From assembly GCA_963976815.1 (NCBI GenBank), contig CAXBLU010000002.1:1-64000 (forward strand): a stretch of 64,000 nt of DNA, given 5' to 3'. Under the pieces are notes generated by a model. It had not been told where the DNA came from. It searched no databases and saw nothing but the letters and a program-made list of their open reading frames with translations. This DNA is from JAHRVQ01 sp963976815 (GTDB lineage Bacteria > Pseudomonadota > Gammaproteobacteria > Pseudomonadales > Azotimanducaceae). The translations under genes were made by a program, and so were the position numbers. Below are positions 15,852 to 24,842 of this stretch, piece by piece (within the stretch, counting starts at the first letter, position 1; every line of letters starts with the position of its first letter).

Positions 15852-17285
15852 ATGAAATCAGTTCTATTTTCTCCATTACTTTTTGTTTTACTTTTCACCT
15901 CGCTACCTCCCGTTCAGGCGAGTTCTACCCCGCCCCCCCGTGCCGTTGATCTAATTATTGAAGGTGACTATGTAGTCACAATGAGCGCAAATGATGCCGT
16001 AATCCGAGATGGTGCCGTGGCAATACTCGCCGGTGCTATTGTTGCGATAGATAGTCGAGAGACAATTCACAATCGCTTTGCAGCAAACAAAGTAGTCAAC
16101 GGCCGTGATCGTGTCCTGATGCCTGGGCTAGTGAATGGTCATAGCCATATGGCAATGACGTTATTGCGGGGTCTCGCTGATGATCTTGATTTGATGACCT
16201 GGCTGAACGACTTTATTTTTCCTGCGGAAGTGGGATTTGTTGATCGGGCCTTTGTTCGGGCGGGTACCGACCTGGCCTGTTGGGAAATGCTGGCGGGAGG
16301 CACAACAACCGTTGTTGATATGTACTATTTTCCGGACACTGTTGCCGAGTCACTGGCGCAATGCGGGATGCGAGGAATTGTTGCGGCAACGGTGATTGGT
16401 CAGGAAAGCCCGGACGCACAAACGCCAGAACTGGGACTGAAAAATGCCAATGCCTTTATCCAGCGCTGGAAGAATAAAAACCCAAGAGTGATTCCAGCTC
16501 TAGGCCCCCATGCAATCTACACCACACCACCTGAAATGTTACTCAAGGTGCGAGACGCGGCCCTGGCTGCAGACGTGCTGGTCAGCATGCATATTGCTGA
16601 ATCGCAATCCGAAATTGATTTTTCAGTGAGTCAGTATCAACGCTCCACCATTTCACTGTTAGACAATATTGAGTTCTTTGCTCCCAGGCTAAAAATGATT
16701 GGAGCCCATGTTGTGTGGCCCAACGAAAATGAAATGGCGCTGCTTGCGAAGTATCACGTGGGTGCGATTCACAATCCGACATCCAATATGAAAGTGACGG
16801 CAGGTGTTTCTCCTATCGGAGACCTACGTGCAGCAGGAGTAAAGGTAGGTCTCGGTACAGATGGTGCTGCGTCCAACAACGATCTGGATATGTGGGAAGA
16901 AATGCGGCTTGCAACGTTACTGCAAAAAATCACTCACGAAGATCCGACCCTGTTGCCGGCTCGTCAGGTACTTCGCATGGCAACCATAGAGGGGGCTGAA
17001 GCAATTGGGCTTGGAGATCAGATTGGCTCGATAGAGCCTGGTAAGCGTGCGGACCTGATTCAGGTGCAGCTATCCGCTCCGCATATGTTGCCGTTGTATG
17101 ACGTGACATCTCACCTGGTCTATGTGGCGGATAGCCAAGATGTTGCGACAGTTTTAGTGGACGGCGTTTTGCTGGTTGAAAACGGGAGCTTTACGACGCT
17201 AGATACTGCAGCAATAAAAAAAGCCGTCCTGCAATTTCAACAAAAAATAGGTCCGGCTATCCTTGATAGCAAAGTCAGTGATTAG
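15852..17285 (+). CDS. Exported amidohydrolase, MtaD/SAH deaminase-like
   Basis: The protein has 477 residues. The core is the 5'-methylthioadenosine/S-adenosylhomocysteine deaminase branch of amidohydrolases: GLVNGHSHMAMTLLRGLADD with metal-binding HxH, HIAES, IGAHVVW, HNPTSNMKVTAGVSPI and GLGTDGAASNNDLDMWEEMR with the catalytic Asp. Unusually it begins with a signal peptide, KSVLFSPLLFVLLFTSLPPV then QASSTPPP, so it should work in the periplasm rather than the cytosol. It follows the protease gene by 26 bases. Substrate could be an extracellular nucleoside or another aminated heterocycle. Confidence 0.85.
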   Translation: MKSVLFSPLLFVLLFTSLPPVQASSTPPPRAVDLIIEGDYVVTMSANDAVIRDGAVAILAGAIVAIDSRETIHNRFAANKVVNGRDRVLMPGLVNGHSHMAMTLLRGLADDLDLMTWLNDFIFPAEVGFVDRAFVRAGTDLACWEMLAGGTTTVVDMYYFPDTVAESLAQCGMRGIVAATVIGQESPDAQTPELGLKNANAFIQRWKNKNPRVIPALGPHAIYTTPPEMLLKVRDAALAADVLVSMHIAESQSEIDFSVSQYQRSTISLLDNIEFFAPRLKMIGAHVVWPNENEMALLAKYHVGAIHNPTSNMKVTAGVSPIGDLRAAGVKVGLGTDGAASNNDLDMWEEMRLATLLQKITHEDPTLLPARQVLRMATIEGAEAIGLGDQIGSIEPGKRADLIQVQLSAPHMLPLYDVTSHLVYVADSQDVATVLVDGVLLVENGSFTTLDTAAIKKAVLQFQQKIGPAILDSKVSD

Positions 17286-17373
17286 ATGTTGGTAGCCACC
17301 CCATTGTCTATAACGTTAATGATGGCCGAGATTTGTGGCATGATGCCGACAAGTGGTTGGAGAAAGTTTAGAG

Positions 17374-18288
17374 ATGCCCATGAATAGCTTTAACGAGCAA
17401 CACATCGCTGATTGGCGGGATCAGGGATTCACGATTATCGAAGATTTCCTTACGCCAGAAGAATATCTCCCGGTTAGAGCAGAGTACGAGAGAATATATG
17501 GGCTGCCTGGTGAATCCCGGCGCGAGGTGTTGAGCTTGAAGGAAGGCGACAGCATCGGTGAATTTCGAACGGAACAGTTCAAAAACATTGATGAGCTACC
17601 TTACAATGGCTCCGCTGAACTCAATCTGCTTTCGCTGCACCCGAAGCTTATCGAACTGGCGAAGCAGTTGCTGGATGTTGAAGATGTTCATCTTTACCAG
17701 AGCCATACCTGGGCAAAGTTTACCGGCGAGGCAGACTACGATCAGACCTTCCATTGTGACTATGGCAATCACACGCTGACCATCCCTGCGGAAGATCACC
17801 ACGCTCGAAGCGTAGATTTTATTTTATATTTGACCGATGTCACCGATGCCCACGGCGCTCTTCATTATGTGACCAAGCCAGATGCTTATTCTGTGTTGCG
17901 GGAAGGCGCGGTGAATGTCCCTGATGAAAAACAACAGGATTTGTTAGCGGTGCAACGCTCGGCAGCAGGTCCGGCCGGCACCTTAGTGGCCCACGGTATT
18001 GATACCTTCCACCGTGGCACAAACCTCACGGAACCCGACGGTCACCGTTTTACGATGACGGTGGGTTACAAGGCGGCGGGTAATGACATGATTGGATATC
18101 AGGTATGGCAGCAGCGGGCTGATCGACCCTGGCAGATCATCTTCGCTAACGCATCACCCGCTCAATTAGCTTGTTTGGGTATTCCGTTACCTGGCGATGT
18201 TTATTGGACTCAACGGACTTTAAAGCTCAACCAGGCTCGTTGGCCTGATTGGGATATGAGTGAGTATTTTTCTGCGGCGTTAACTTGA
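17374..18288 (+). CDS. Phytanoyl-CoA dioxygenase (PhyH) family Fe(II)/2-oxoglutarate oxygenase
   Basis: 304 residues from ATG 17374 (GGAGAAAG 10 bases upstream). PhyH fold: IADWRDQGFTIIEDFLTPEE at the start, iron ligands in TFHCDYGNHTLTIP (HxD) and DTFHRGTNLT (distal His), and the 2-oxoglutarate-binding Arg probably in GHRFTMTVGYK. Known members hydroxylate lipids and small metabolites, and the substrate here is not deducible. Its 3' end overlaps the convergent msrB gene by 9 bases, so the two share no terminator. Confidence 0.85.
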   Translation: MPMNSFNEQHIADWRDQGFTIIEDFLTPEEYLPVRAEYERIYGLPGESRREVLSLKEGDSIGEFRTEQFKNIDELPYNGSAELNLLSLHPKLIELAKQLLDVEDVHLYQSHTWAKFTGEADYDQTFHCDYGNHTLTIPAEDHHARSVDFILYLTDVTDAHGALHYVTKPDAYSVLREGAVNVPDEKQQDLLAVQRSAAGPAGTLVAHGIDTFHRGTNLTEPDGHRFTMTVGYKAAGNDMIGYQVWQQRADRPWQIIFANASPAQLACLGIPLPGDVYWTQRTLKLNQARWPDWDMSEYFSAALT

Positions 18289-18672
18289 AGGCGGGACAAA
18301 GATCATAGAAACGGAATTGACGCAGTGCCGAATATTCTTAACCGTGAGTCCTTCCCCTTCAAACACATGACCGAGGTGGCCGTCGCACTTTGCGCATAGA
18401 ATTTCGACTCGAATCCCATCGGCATCTCGTTCTTTCCTAACAGCGCCTTCAATTTCATCGTCAAAGCTCGGCCACCCGCAGTGGGAATGGAACTTGTCTT
18501 CGGATCGGTATAATGGCGCTTCGCACTGACGACAGGCGTAGTGGCCGGTTTCAAAGAAATCATCATATTTTCCGGTGAATGGCATCTCGGTACCCTTCTG
18601 GACGATCACGCGGTGTTCTTCTGGGGTCAAGTCGTTGAGTTTTACAGCCATTTTTTCTGTCTTTGTCGCCAT
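18280..18672 (-). CDS. msrB: Peptide-methionine (R)-S-oxide reductase
   Basis: The protein has 130 residues. MsrB reduces methionine-R-sulfoxide in proteins. Zinc-binding CxxC pairs are visible in YACRQCEAPLY and EILCAKCDGHLGHVF, with FHSHCGWPSF in between; the catalytic Cys is in RHCVNSVSM. The usual motif is RYCVNSASL, so the active-site region is intact with minor changes. The start may be ATG 18672 or the internal ATG 18651 (MAVKLNDL); neither has a strong ribosome site. The stop lies inside the convergent PhyH gene. Confidence 0.93.
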   Translation of the reverse strand: MATKTEKMAVKLNDLTPEEHRVIVQKGTEMPFTGKYDDFFETGHYACRQCEAPLYRSEDKFHSHCGWPSFDDEIEGAVRKERDADGIRVEILCAKCDGHLGHVFEGEGLTVKNIRHCVNSVSMIFVPPSS

Positions 18673-18888
18673 CAGGAATGCAATTTTGGCATAGCTGCCG
18701 GAGACTGTTAACAGCTGTTTCGCATCTAAATTTGCTCCTTTATTGCTTTTTGGCCATAAAAAATGCCAAAAGTGTGAACCACGTCATAATTTCTTCCAAT
18801 AAGACGCCTATTATGGGGAGCATGAAATTCCTGACGCTAAACTTTGAAGACGTGGCGTAGGCAGGCCAAATTGGGACGGAATGACAGG

Positions 18889-19392
18889 ATGTTTTCAAGT
18901 ACGACTTACACAGCAGACAAGACGCAAATTAAGGCGGTACGGCAGCCCCAGCGACGTATTGCCCGGATCGAACTGGAGAACGGTGTAAATTTTACCGTCA
19001 CACAGAGCAGTCTACCTTTGCAGATCGGTCGAGAGAAAGATTGTGATATCACGATTCCAAGTGGTCATGTATCACGGCACCATTGCCTGCTGTTTATGGA
19101 AAACGGAGTACTCCGACTAAAGGACACCAGTTCTAACGGTACTCTGGTAGGAAGTCAGAATATCAAGGGTGATACCGTGACCATTAATCAACGGACTGCC
19201 GTGATTGTTGCCGGTGATGCCAAATTGGTCATCACGCCCCTTGATGAAGTGGAAGCCGCGAAGAGTCGAAGAAAAATTGTCGAACGCAGAGAAGAGGAAC
19301 GTCGAGCGGCGGAGCGACGCCAGGAAGACATTATCGTTCCCTTCGAGCAGCGCAAACAGTCTCGTCGTGATGGCGAACGGCGCAGTTTATAG
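18889..19392 (+). CDS. FHA domain protein with Arg/Glu-rich tail
   Basis: 167 residues from ATG 18889 (GGGACGGA upstream); the 18844 start is less likely. Residues about 25-115 are an FHA phosphothreonine-binding domain: LQIGREKDCDITIPSGHVSR then HHCLLF, and LKDTSSNGTLV (the conserved GR, SxxH and SNGT positions). The last 50 residues are a charged tail, IVERREEERRAAERRQEDII ending SRRDGERRSL. The tail resembles the ERR/DRR-repeat mini-protein at 32343. FHA proteins read Ser/Thr kinase signals; no kinase is adjacent, but the pilus locus follows, separated by a shared terminator. Confidence 0.85.
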   Translation: MFSSTTYTADKTQIKAVRQPQRRIARIELENGVNFTVTQSSLPLQIGREKDCDITIPSGHVSRHHCLLFMENGVLRLKDTSSNGTLVGSQNIKGDTVTINQRTAVIVAGDAKLVITPLDEVEAAKSRRKIVERREEERRAAERRQEDIIVPFEQRKQSRRDGERRSL

Positions 19393-19454
19393 CACCGCTA
19401 GGTATTGCTAAAAACACTATCGGGTGCTGGTCCTTACAAGGGAGTTTTACCAAT

Positions 19455-19484
19455 AAAAAAGCCGCGATGATCGCGGCTTTTTTA
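19455..19484. terminator. Bidirectional terminator between FHA gene and pilus operon
   Basis: A-tract, GCCGCGA/TCGCGGC stem with a 3-base loop, then a T-tract. It is symmetric, so it can end both the plus-strand FHA gene and the minus-strand pilin transcript. Confidence 0.9.
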
Positions 19485-19538
19485 TTTATGTGGCTATCAA
19501 AAGGACCAATATTTCCAGGCCTTTTGTCGATATTTGCG

Positions 19539-20204
19539 TTACAGCGCTTTACAGATTGAGTAAACGTTACTCTCATTATATGGAGCAGCAAGCGCAACGT
19601 TGGTTGGGTCGGTATTGGTACCTGAGGCGCCCAGGGTAGCGCGAAGGCTGCCAGAGTTACCAAGGCCGTCATCCAACTGTAGGTCTAATGCAGCGGCAGC
19701 TTTTCCTGGTACCTGACTCATGCAGATCTTTGTGCCATTCAGACCACCACCCATTGCAGCGGTAGTAAATCCTGTCAGGCCGCCCCAGGGGTTTTTAGGT
19801 AGTGCGGCAGCAGTTCGATCTGCTGGATTGCCGGTGATATAGCCCGCCGCTCTTAGATGCTGCCAGATATTGTCGTGCTCATTGCCGCCATCCCAGGTGT
19901 CATTCAATGGCGCTAGAATTATACCGTTGTTACCGCCTGCCTGATCGACCGTCGCCCAGTCTCCGCCCCTTGCGTTCAAAGTTGCCACGGGTCCATCATC
20001 CCCGGGCAAGCGCTTGTATCTGTCCTGGTAGGACAAAAATGCAGCATTAATGGAACTGATGTCTGAACTGGCTTTTTTGATTCGCGAGTTGTCTATCAGC
20101 TCGGTTCCTTGAAGAATGGCGCCTAGTAGCAAGCCAATGATGACCAGTACTACGGCGATTTCGACTAACGTAAAACCTTTTTGTTGTTGGTAGTTGTTCA
20201 ACAT
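19539..20204 (-). CDS. Type IV pilin-like prepilin (candidate major pilin)
   Basis: The protein has 221 residues. A class III signal is present: basic leader MLNNYQQQKG then FTLVEIAVVLVIIGLLLGAI, with cleavage after G and Glu5 conserved, so it should be processed by a prepilin peptidase. The globular domain has a few cysteines near the C-terminus (ICMSQ, SICKAL), compatible with a disulfide D-region. It is the last gene of the pilus cluster, 107 bases after the preceding pilin-like gene, and sits next to the terminator at 19455. A gene in that position may have its own promoter, as expected for a major pilin; this is inferred. Confidence 0.85.
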   Translation of the reverse strand: MLNNYQQQKGFTLVEIAVVLVIIGLLLGAILQGTELIDNSRIKKASSDISSINAAFLSYQDRYKRLPGDDGPVATLNARGGDWATVDQAGGNNGIILAPLNDTWDGGNEHDNIWQHLRAAGYITGNPADRTAAALPKNPWGGLTGFTTAAMGGGLNGTKICMSQVPGKAAAALDLQLDDGLGNSGSLRATLGASGTNTDPTNVALAAPYNESNVYSICKAL

Positions 20205-20311
20205 GTGTCGTTTTCCTTGTGATCTAAAACAGCAGTGATTCCTAGCTTTATGATAGGTTAAACAGATAAATTGCCCTTGACCAGCCTGAGTTTGTAATTG
20301 ATCTGTAGATA

Positions 20312-21013
20312 TTAGTCCAATTGTCCAGCGCGGACGAGTTGGTAGGTTAAGGTAGTCGGCGATATCCAGCGTAAATGGTCGTTAAACTCTGTCCCGGTGG
20401 CCTCGGAAAAGGTCCTATCAACAAACGTCGTATCGCCGTCGGTATTTTCTAGTTGATCCGGTGATGTTGTTGTAGTGCCGTCTTCACCGGTCGAGAACAC
20501 AACAGCAACAACATTGTCCGCTAATACACCGGTGCAAGCAGATTGCTGGCAGACTCTAAAGTCAGGGACCAGGGCGAGGGTAATATTGTTTGTATAGGCG
20601 CCGGTACCCACATTGGTGACGCTGTATCGGATAGGGTTTAACCAGGGGTCTAGCAGCAAATTGTTGGTATTGACGCTGCCGTTTATGCCGAGGGTCCGGG
20701 CTGGGACAAAACCGTGATTGGTCGTACAGGCCGTGGTTGCGGTGTTTGGTGCAGATAATCCATTCGAGGCCGCTGTGGCGGGGCAGGGCAAACGCCCATT
20801 GGTGGCTGCGAAGCCCAGAAGGGCATCATGGACATCATCGATCAGAGTGTCTGCACCCCTTCTTTTACTTGCTTCTAGCTGGGTAGAGAAGGGTGTTATT
20901 AGTCCGCCAAGCAGCACACCGAGGATCACGAGGACAATTGCCATTTCGATCAAATTGAACCCGGCTGATCGCCCTGGGTGTGCTGTGAAGCTAAAACCCA
21001 TTGGTGATGTCAT
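20312..21013 (-). CDS. Prepilin-like protein
   Basis: The protein has 233 residues. The leader is followed by the prepilin motif FNLIEMAIVLVILGVLLGGL (Glu5 conserved). The segment LLGFAATNGRLPCPATAASN, with a Cys pair region, recurs in the next gene as LLGYALAQAIPGTLPCP, so the two share a second conserved motif. This is probably a minor pilin. The start overlaps the upstream gene's stop by 23 bases (ATG 21013), with an alternative ATG at 21001. Confidence 0.83.
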   Translation of the reverse strand: MTSPMGFSFTAHPGRSAGFNLIEMAIVLVILGVLLGGLITPFSTQLEASKRRGADTLIDDVHDALLGFAATNGRLPCPATAASNGLSAPNTATTACTTNHGFVPARTLGINGSVNTNNLLLDPWLNPIRYSVTNVGTGAYTNNITLALVPDFRVCQQSACTGVLADNVVAVVFSTGEDGTTTTSPDQLENTDGDTTFVDRTFSEATGTEFNDHLRWISPTTLTYQLVRAGQLD

Positions 21014-22091
21014 TGTAGCTACTCGTATGATTGTTCAAGGTCCTTTGGCGAAATTGTGTTGTTGGCAAGCTATCATTTTCAGCTTCAAAGTAGTCGCCGG
21101 GGTCACTGTCGGGTCTAGTTTGAGAAGCAAGGGCTATGCCGGGTGCAAGCAGTATACCAGCGACCGGTGAGACAGAACTGCCTAATACTGTTAAGCAATT
21201 CCCCTGGGCTGCGGTACACATCCCGTAATAAAGTTGATCAATCCAGTGGTTAACCAGGTATGTTGCGGGTGTTGGCGCGGTTCCCCCGGCACACGCAGCG
21301 CCCCAGTTGTCAGGCAGGGCTGTGTTCAGGGGTGGAGCGCCGTTTTGTTGGCTGTTAACACTTGTGTAGGGGCCGCCAAAATTGGCCGCCCAGGGATACT
21401 CGTTGCAGGCTGCACGGTAGGCATTCAGCAGTTGGGTCGCGTCAATTAACACACGCCGTTCCATCAGAGCCCAATAGCGTCCAACATCGATGCCGACAAT
21501 TCGATCATTTTGGGAAGCTGACGACGTGCTTTCATATTCGGCAAGATCAGCATCAGCGTTTAGCCCCTCTAAAAAATCGGTTCGAACAAGAAGTTGGCGA
21601 GACTGATTATCAACGGCCGGCCCAGGAGCAATAACAACGGCGGAAACCGTTCTAGCATCAAGCCGCAGGGTTGTGGTCACGGAGCTGTTTTTTAAGGCGG
21701 TTGCATTACCAACGTAATTTAGGTCCACCGCATACCAGAGTTTTGCGCCGGAACCGTCATCGAGTTCGGGCAGGTTTAAGGTTCGTGTAGGTAATAGTCC
21801 TAACTGCGACTGGCAATTTGCGCCATTCGGGTTTGCCAGACCGTCGCCGGTGGAATCAGGGCAGGGGAGGGTGCCGGGGATAGCTTGAGCTAAAGCATAT
21901 CCAAGCAGTGCTTGCTGGGCCTCACCGAGGGAACTGGCTTTATCGTTAGTGCGAAGCTGCAAACGTTGATTAACGGATAGTTCAACCACGAGTAGCGAGG
22001 TAGCTGCTAGCAATATAAGCGTAATAAAAATCAAGATTGCGGCGCCAGAACTAAAGTGTGGAGGCTTTGCATCGAGGGGCACGGGCTTCAT
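20991..22091 (-). CDS. Pilus-associated membrane-anchored protein, PilX/MshP-like
   Basis: The protein has 366 residues with one N-terminal hydrophobic segment (GAAILIFITLILLAATSLLV) but no clear G-F-x-x-x-E prepilin cleavage site, similar to PilX/MshP/MshQ-type minor pilus proteins. It contains QQALLGYALAQAIPGTLPCP, the LPCP motif shared with the neighbouring pilin. Later cysteines (ACNEYPWAANFG, GMCTAAQGNCL) suggest disulfides. The ATG lies 9 bases after the PilP-like gene. Exact role in pilus assembly is inferred from position. Confidence 0.7.
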   Translation of the reverse strand: MKPVPLDAKPPHFSSGAAILIFITLILLAATSLLVVELSVNQRLQLRTNDKASSLGEAQQALLGYALAQAIPGTLPCPDSTGDGLANPNGANCQSQLGLLPTRTLNLPELDDGSGAKLWYAVDLNYVGNATALKNSSVTTTLRLDARTVSAVVIAPGPAVDNQSRQLLVRTDFLEGLNADADLAEYESTSSASQNDRIVGIDVGRYWALMERRVLIDATQLLNAYRAACNEYPWAANFGGPYTSVNSQQNGAPPLNTALPDNWGAACAGGTAPTPATYLVNHWIDQLYYGMCTAAQGNCLTVLGSSVSPVAGILLAPGIALASQTRPDSDPGDYFEAENDSLPTTQFRQRTLNNHTSSYNDITNGF

Positions 22092-22100
22092 GGGGTCGGC

Positions 22101-22592
22101 TTAGAGTTCCGGTTTACGGGTAGACAAATAGCCCTCGACCACCGTGTTGTCATCCAGGGACCAAACCTGGCCGGGTTGCATAGTGGCTCGGTAACCGCCG
22201 GTTTGTAAGAGAACGCTGGATGAGTTGCGCTGGAAATATGCGTGATCAACGGGAACAGAGGAGTTTGAGAGCGTGCTAACTCCATTCACCCAGAGCACAT
22301 ACTGTCCGTCAGATCGTTTGACATAGCCGGAGAATTTTAGCTGTGTGGCTACGTCGGGGTCTGTGGTAAGCACTAGCTGTTCCGGGGCGAAGGGCATTCC
22401 TTCTTCCCTGGCTCGGGGTGCGGTACGGCGCAGTTCATCTAGCGCCCGGCGCTCCTGAGGGCTGGTGAAAAGCCTACCAAAATTTTCAGTGCCTTGATCA
22501 AATCCCGGATCAAATCCCTGATTTGGACTTTGCTCGGCAGCCAATGTAGGTGTTGATACAAGGAGCAGTAAGGTTATCTTGAGCCACTTCAT
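22101..22592 (-). CDS. Small exported pilus-assembly protein, MshK/PilP-like
   Basis: 163 residues from ATG 22592, which overlaps the previous stop in an ATGA. A signal peptide (MKWLKITLLLLVSTPTLAAE) is followed by a charged region, ERRALDELRRTAPRAREEGM, and a small beta domain: FSGYVKRSDGQYVLWVNGVS and MQPGQVWSLDDNTVVEGYLS. Its size, export signal and place after PilM/N- and PilO-like genes match MshK or PilP, which link the inner-membrane alignment complex to the secretin. Sequence identity to either is weak. Confidence 0.7.
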   Translation of the reverse strand: MKWLKITLLLLVSTPTLAAEQSPNQGFDPGFDQGTENFGRLFTSPQERRALDELRRTAPRAREEGMPFAPEQLVLTTDPDVATQLKFSGYVKRSDGQYVLWVNGVSTLSNSSVPVDHAYFQRNSSSVLLQTGGYRATMQPGQVWSLDDNTVVEGYLSTRKPEL

Positions 22593-23206
22593 GATGAAGC
22601 CTGCCAATCTTCAGTGACGTCAGACACCGTATACCAACGGAGATCACAACTACCCCTTAGGCGGGTTAACGCAACACCTTCATCTTCATTATCAAGCCAA
22701 TTAAAAAAGCAGTTCTCGACATTGAATAGACCGGGCGCGTTATCCTGTAATCCCTGAAGGATTTTGTATAGGTCACCTTCGTGGCTTAGTTGCATTGTAA
22801 TTCTCATCTTGGTTGCTCGGATCGGCACATCTGGATTCCAATATGGATCAATATTTTGCTCAATCAGCTGGCTGCCTTCGAGCGTGAATTCTATGCCCGG
22901 AATGTTGTTTTCTTCGCCTAACATGCGCAGGGTTTCTAGCCATTGCAGTCGTTTGGGTGCACCTGCGTAGCCTCGCACTTGTAAGGAGCGGTACTCTTCC
23001 AGGTATTCCTGCAGGATGTAGCTAGAGGTTTCGGCATCGTCACTAGCAAAATATTGGGTATCGAGGTTTGCCCTGGCATTAATAAGTTGATCGCTTTCGT
23101 CCAGGTAATACACCAGCGACAAGGCAAGCAACAATACTGAGCCGGCTAACTGCGCCAGTGTCAAAATGTGATCACGCCAGACGATTTGGTCAATGAGTTC
23201 ACGCAT
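22589..23206 (-). CDS. PilO/MshJ-like inner-membrane alignment protein
   Basis: 205 residues from ATG 23206, overlapping the previous stop by 8 bases. It has a short cytoplasmic N-terminus, one membrane helix (LAQLAGSVLLLALSLVYYLD), then a coiled-coil and ferredoxin-like periplasmic domain typical of PilO/GspM relatives. This is inferred from topology and gene order (fused PilM/N, then this, then PilP-like). Confidence 0.72.
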   Translation of the reverse strand: MRELIDQIVWRDHILTLAQLAGSVLLLALSLVYYLDESDQLINARANLDTQYFASDDAETSSYILQEYLEEYRSLQVRGYAGAPKRLQWLETLRMLGEENNIPGIEFTLEGSQLIEQNIDPYWNPDVPIRATKMRITMQLSHEGDLYKILQGLQDNAPGLFNVENCFFNWLDNEDEGVALTRLRGSCDLRWYTVSDVTEDWQASS

Positions 23207-24842
23207 TGGTCGGTGACTCCAGAACAACGAGTATTTCGAACTTATCATCGTCCGGAGCAGAACTTGATTCTTCCTGGCCTACTTGACCCGTAAATCGAGC
23301 GGAGTCCCTGACGTCAACTGCGGTTTCAATCAACAAAACCAATTCTACGCCGGGAACCTTCTCTAGCTCTGCGACAAAATCCTGCATGGTGTCGATGGTC
23401 GATCGATAGGAGAAACCCTCGGTATTGATACGGCCATAAAGTGAAAAGGTCGCCTGTAGTTTGGGTGCTGATTCTGACTGCATATCTTCTGAATACTCTT
23501 GCATGAGTCGTTCCTGCAGATACGGGTCACCATCCTCAGCAAGCATCACTTTGTGGCCGATAATAAGCTGGGCGAGTTGGGTGCTGGGGTACTTTTTCCA
23601 GCCCAGATCCGTTAGGCGTATGTTGGAAAACTCTGGCCGACCAAAAACACTGCCAAGGGCGGCGAAGGAGTGGTGAGGCGTTTGGTCGACATCAGCTTCG
23701 AGTTGGTGGATCACGTCCACAGCAACCTTAATGTTTGCTGCGGACTCCAGTTCGTTAGAAATGGCTCTATACTTTTCGTCGTAGTCCGTTCTCAAGACAC
23801 TGGTTTCTAAGTGCAAAATTTCCTGCTGTTGATCCAGCTTAAGGCTGTTAAGGGCAAGAATGACCGCTGCTGTAATACAGATCAGGCTGCCGATTTCCGT
23901 TACCTGGGTAATAAACCGATCAACAAGATATTCGTAGTAGGTTGATTTCTGCTCTTCGGTGCCATAGTGATCGTAGATTGGATTGGTACGGGTGCATAGG
24001 TAGGCAAACAACGCAGCGGCGCCGTGGTTCTCGCAGCCTTGAATGGAAAAATTATCAAATAGTCGCTCGAGACTAAAGAAGGTGTAGTGCACCTGGGGTG
24101 TATTGCTTGCGAGGGCTCGCGCGTCCTCAAGCTGATCCTGCTCAAGGATACAGTAGACGTTTAGGTAGTCGCCGCTTTCCATAATTCGTTGGTTTAGCAG
24201 GAAGTTATAAATCTCAATCGTGCCACGCTCAAGGTTGGCAATAACACCTTCAAAGTCGTCTTTGTCCCACATGTCCTTATCAAACTTGGCCTGACGTGAC
24301 AGTAGCAGCTTGCCATCACGAAAGTAGCTGTTGCGCAGGGCGCTTCTGACCTGGCGGGAAACAATAAGCGAATGTTTATCTTCGCCCACGATGGGTCGAA
24401 GCAGTCGGTCCGTGAGCAGGGGGATCGACCAGATGCCAGCGAGTCTGGCATTACATTGTTCAATTCGATCTAGCCAGGGCGCTAGCAATGCCGTGTTAGT
24501 AAGTGCAGAAAGCAATACGCGATCATCTTTGCGACCCATTTTGCTTCGGTCCAAAACCTTGGCATGGACATAGCGCTCATCACGATAATGTTTGTCGATG
24601 AGCCGATTGATTAACCCCTTTCGATCAAACAAGTTCACATGGGGAATCGTTTCCCGGCGGAAATCCTCTTCGATCATATCGACTAAAAGCCTTGCCGGCA
24701 TCTTGATGGATTGCTGGAGTAAGTACTCAAAGTCAGCGAACCCCGCAGTGTTCGGCAAAAAGTCCCGAGAACTAATGAGAGTTTTCTCATCCCAATCGAA
24801 GACGGTCATGCGGTAACCAGAGAAGTAAAATATACGTTCCAT
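23199..24842 (-). CDS. PilM/PilN-like fusion of the pilus alignment complex
   Basis: The protein has 547 residues. Residues 1-310 resemble an actin-like PilM/GspL cytoplasmic domain, but the usual ATP motifs are not evident. One membrane helix near 325-342 (GSLICITAAVILALNSL) is followed by a coiled coil (LDQQQEILHLETSVLRTDYD) and a periplasmic ferredoxin-like domain with VAELEKVPGVELVLLIETAV. In the MSHA system MshI supplies this function. Having both parts in one polypeptide is the GspL-like layout. It overlaps both neighbours (start at 24842 shares the base with the platform-protein stop). Confidence 0.7.
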   Translation of the reverse strand: MERIFYFSGYRMTVFDWDEKTLISSRDFLPNTAGFADFEYLLQQSIKMPARLLVDMIEEDFRRETIPHVNLFDRKGLINRLIDKHYRDERYVHAKVLDRSKMGRKDDRVLLSALTNTALLAPWLDRIEQCNARLAGIWSIPLLTDRLLRPIVGEDKHSLIVSRQVRSALRNSYFRDGKLLLSRQAKFDKDMWDKDDFEGVIANLERGTIEIYNFLLNQRIMESGDYLNVYCILEQDQLEDARALASNTPQVHYTFFSLERLFDNFSIQGCENHGAAALFAYLCTRTNPIYDHYGTEEQKSTYYEYLVDRFITQVTEIGSLICITAAVILALNSLKLDQQQEILHLETSVLRTDYDEKYRAISNELESAANIKVAVDVIHQLEADVDQTPHHSFAALGSVFGRPEFSNIRLTDLGWKKYPSTQLAQLIIGHKVMLAEDGDPYLQERLMQEYSEDMQSESAPKLQATFSLYGRINTEGFSYRSTIDTMQDFVAELEKVPGVELVLLIETAVDVRDSARFTGQVGQEESSSAPDDDKFEILVVLESPTNA

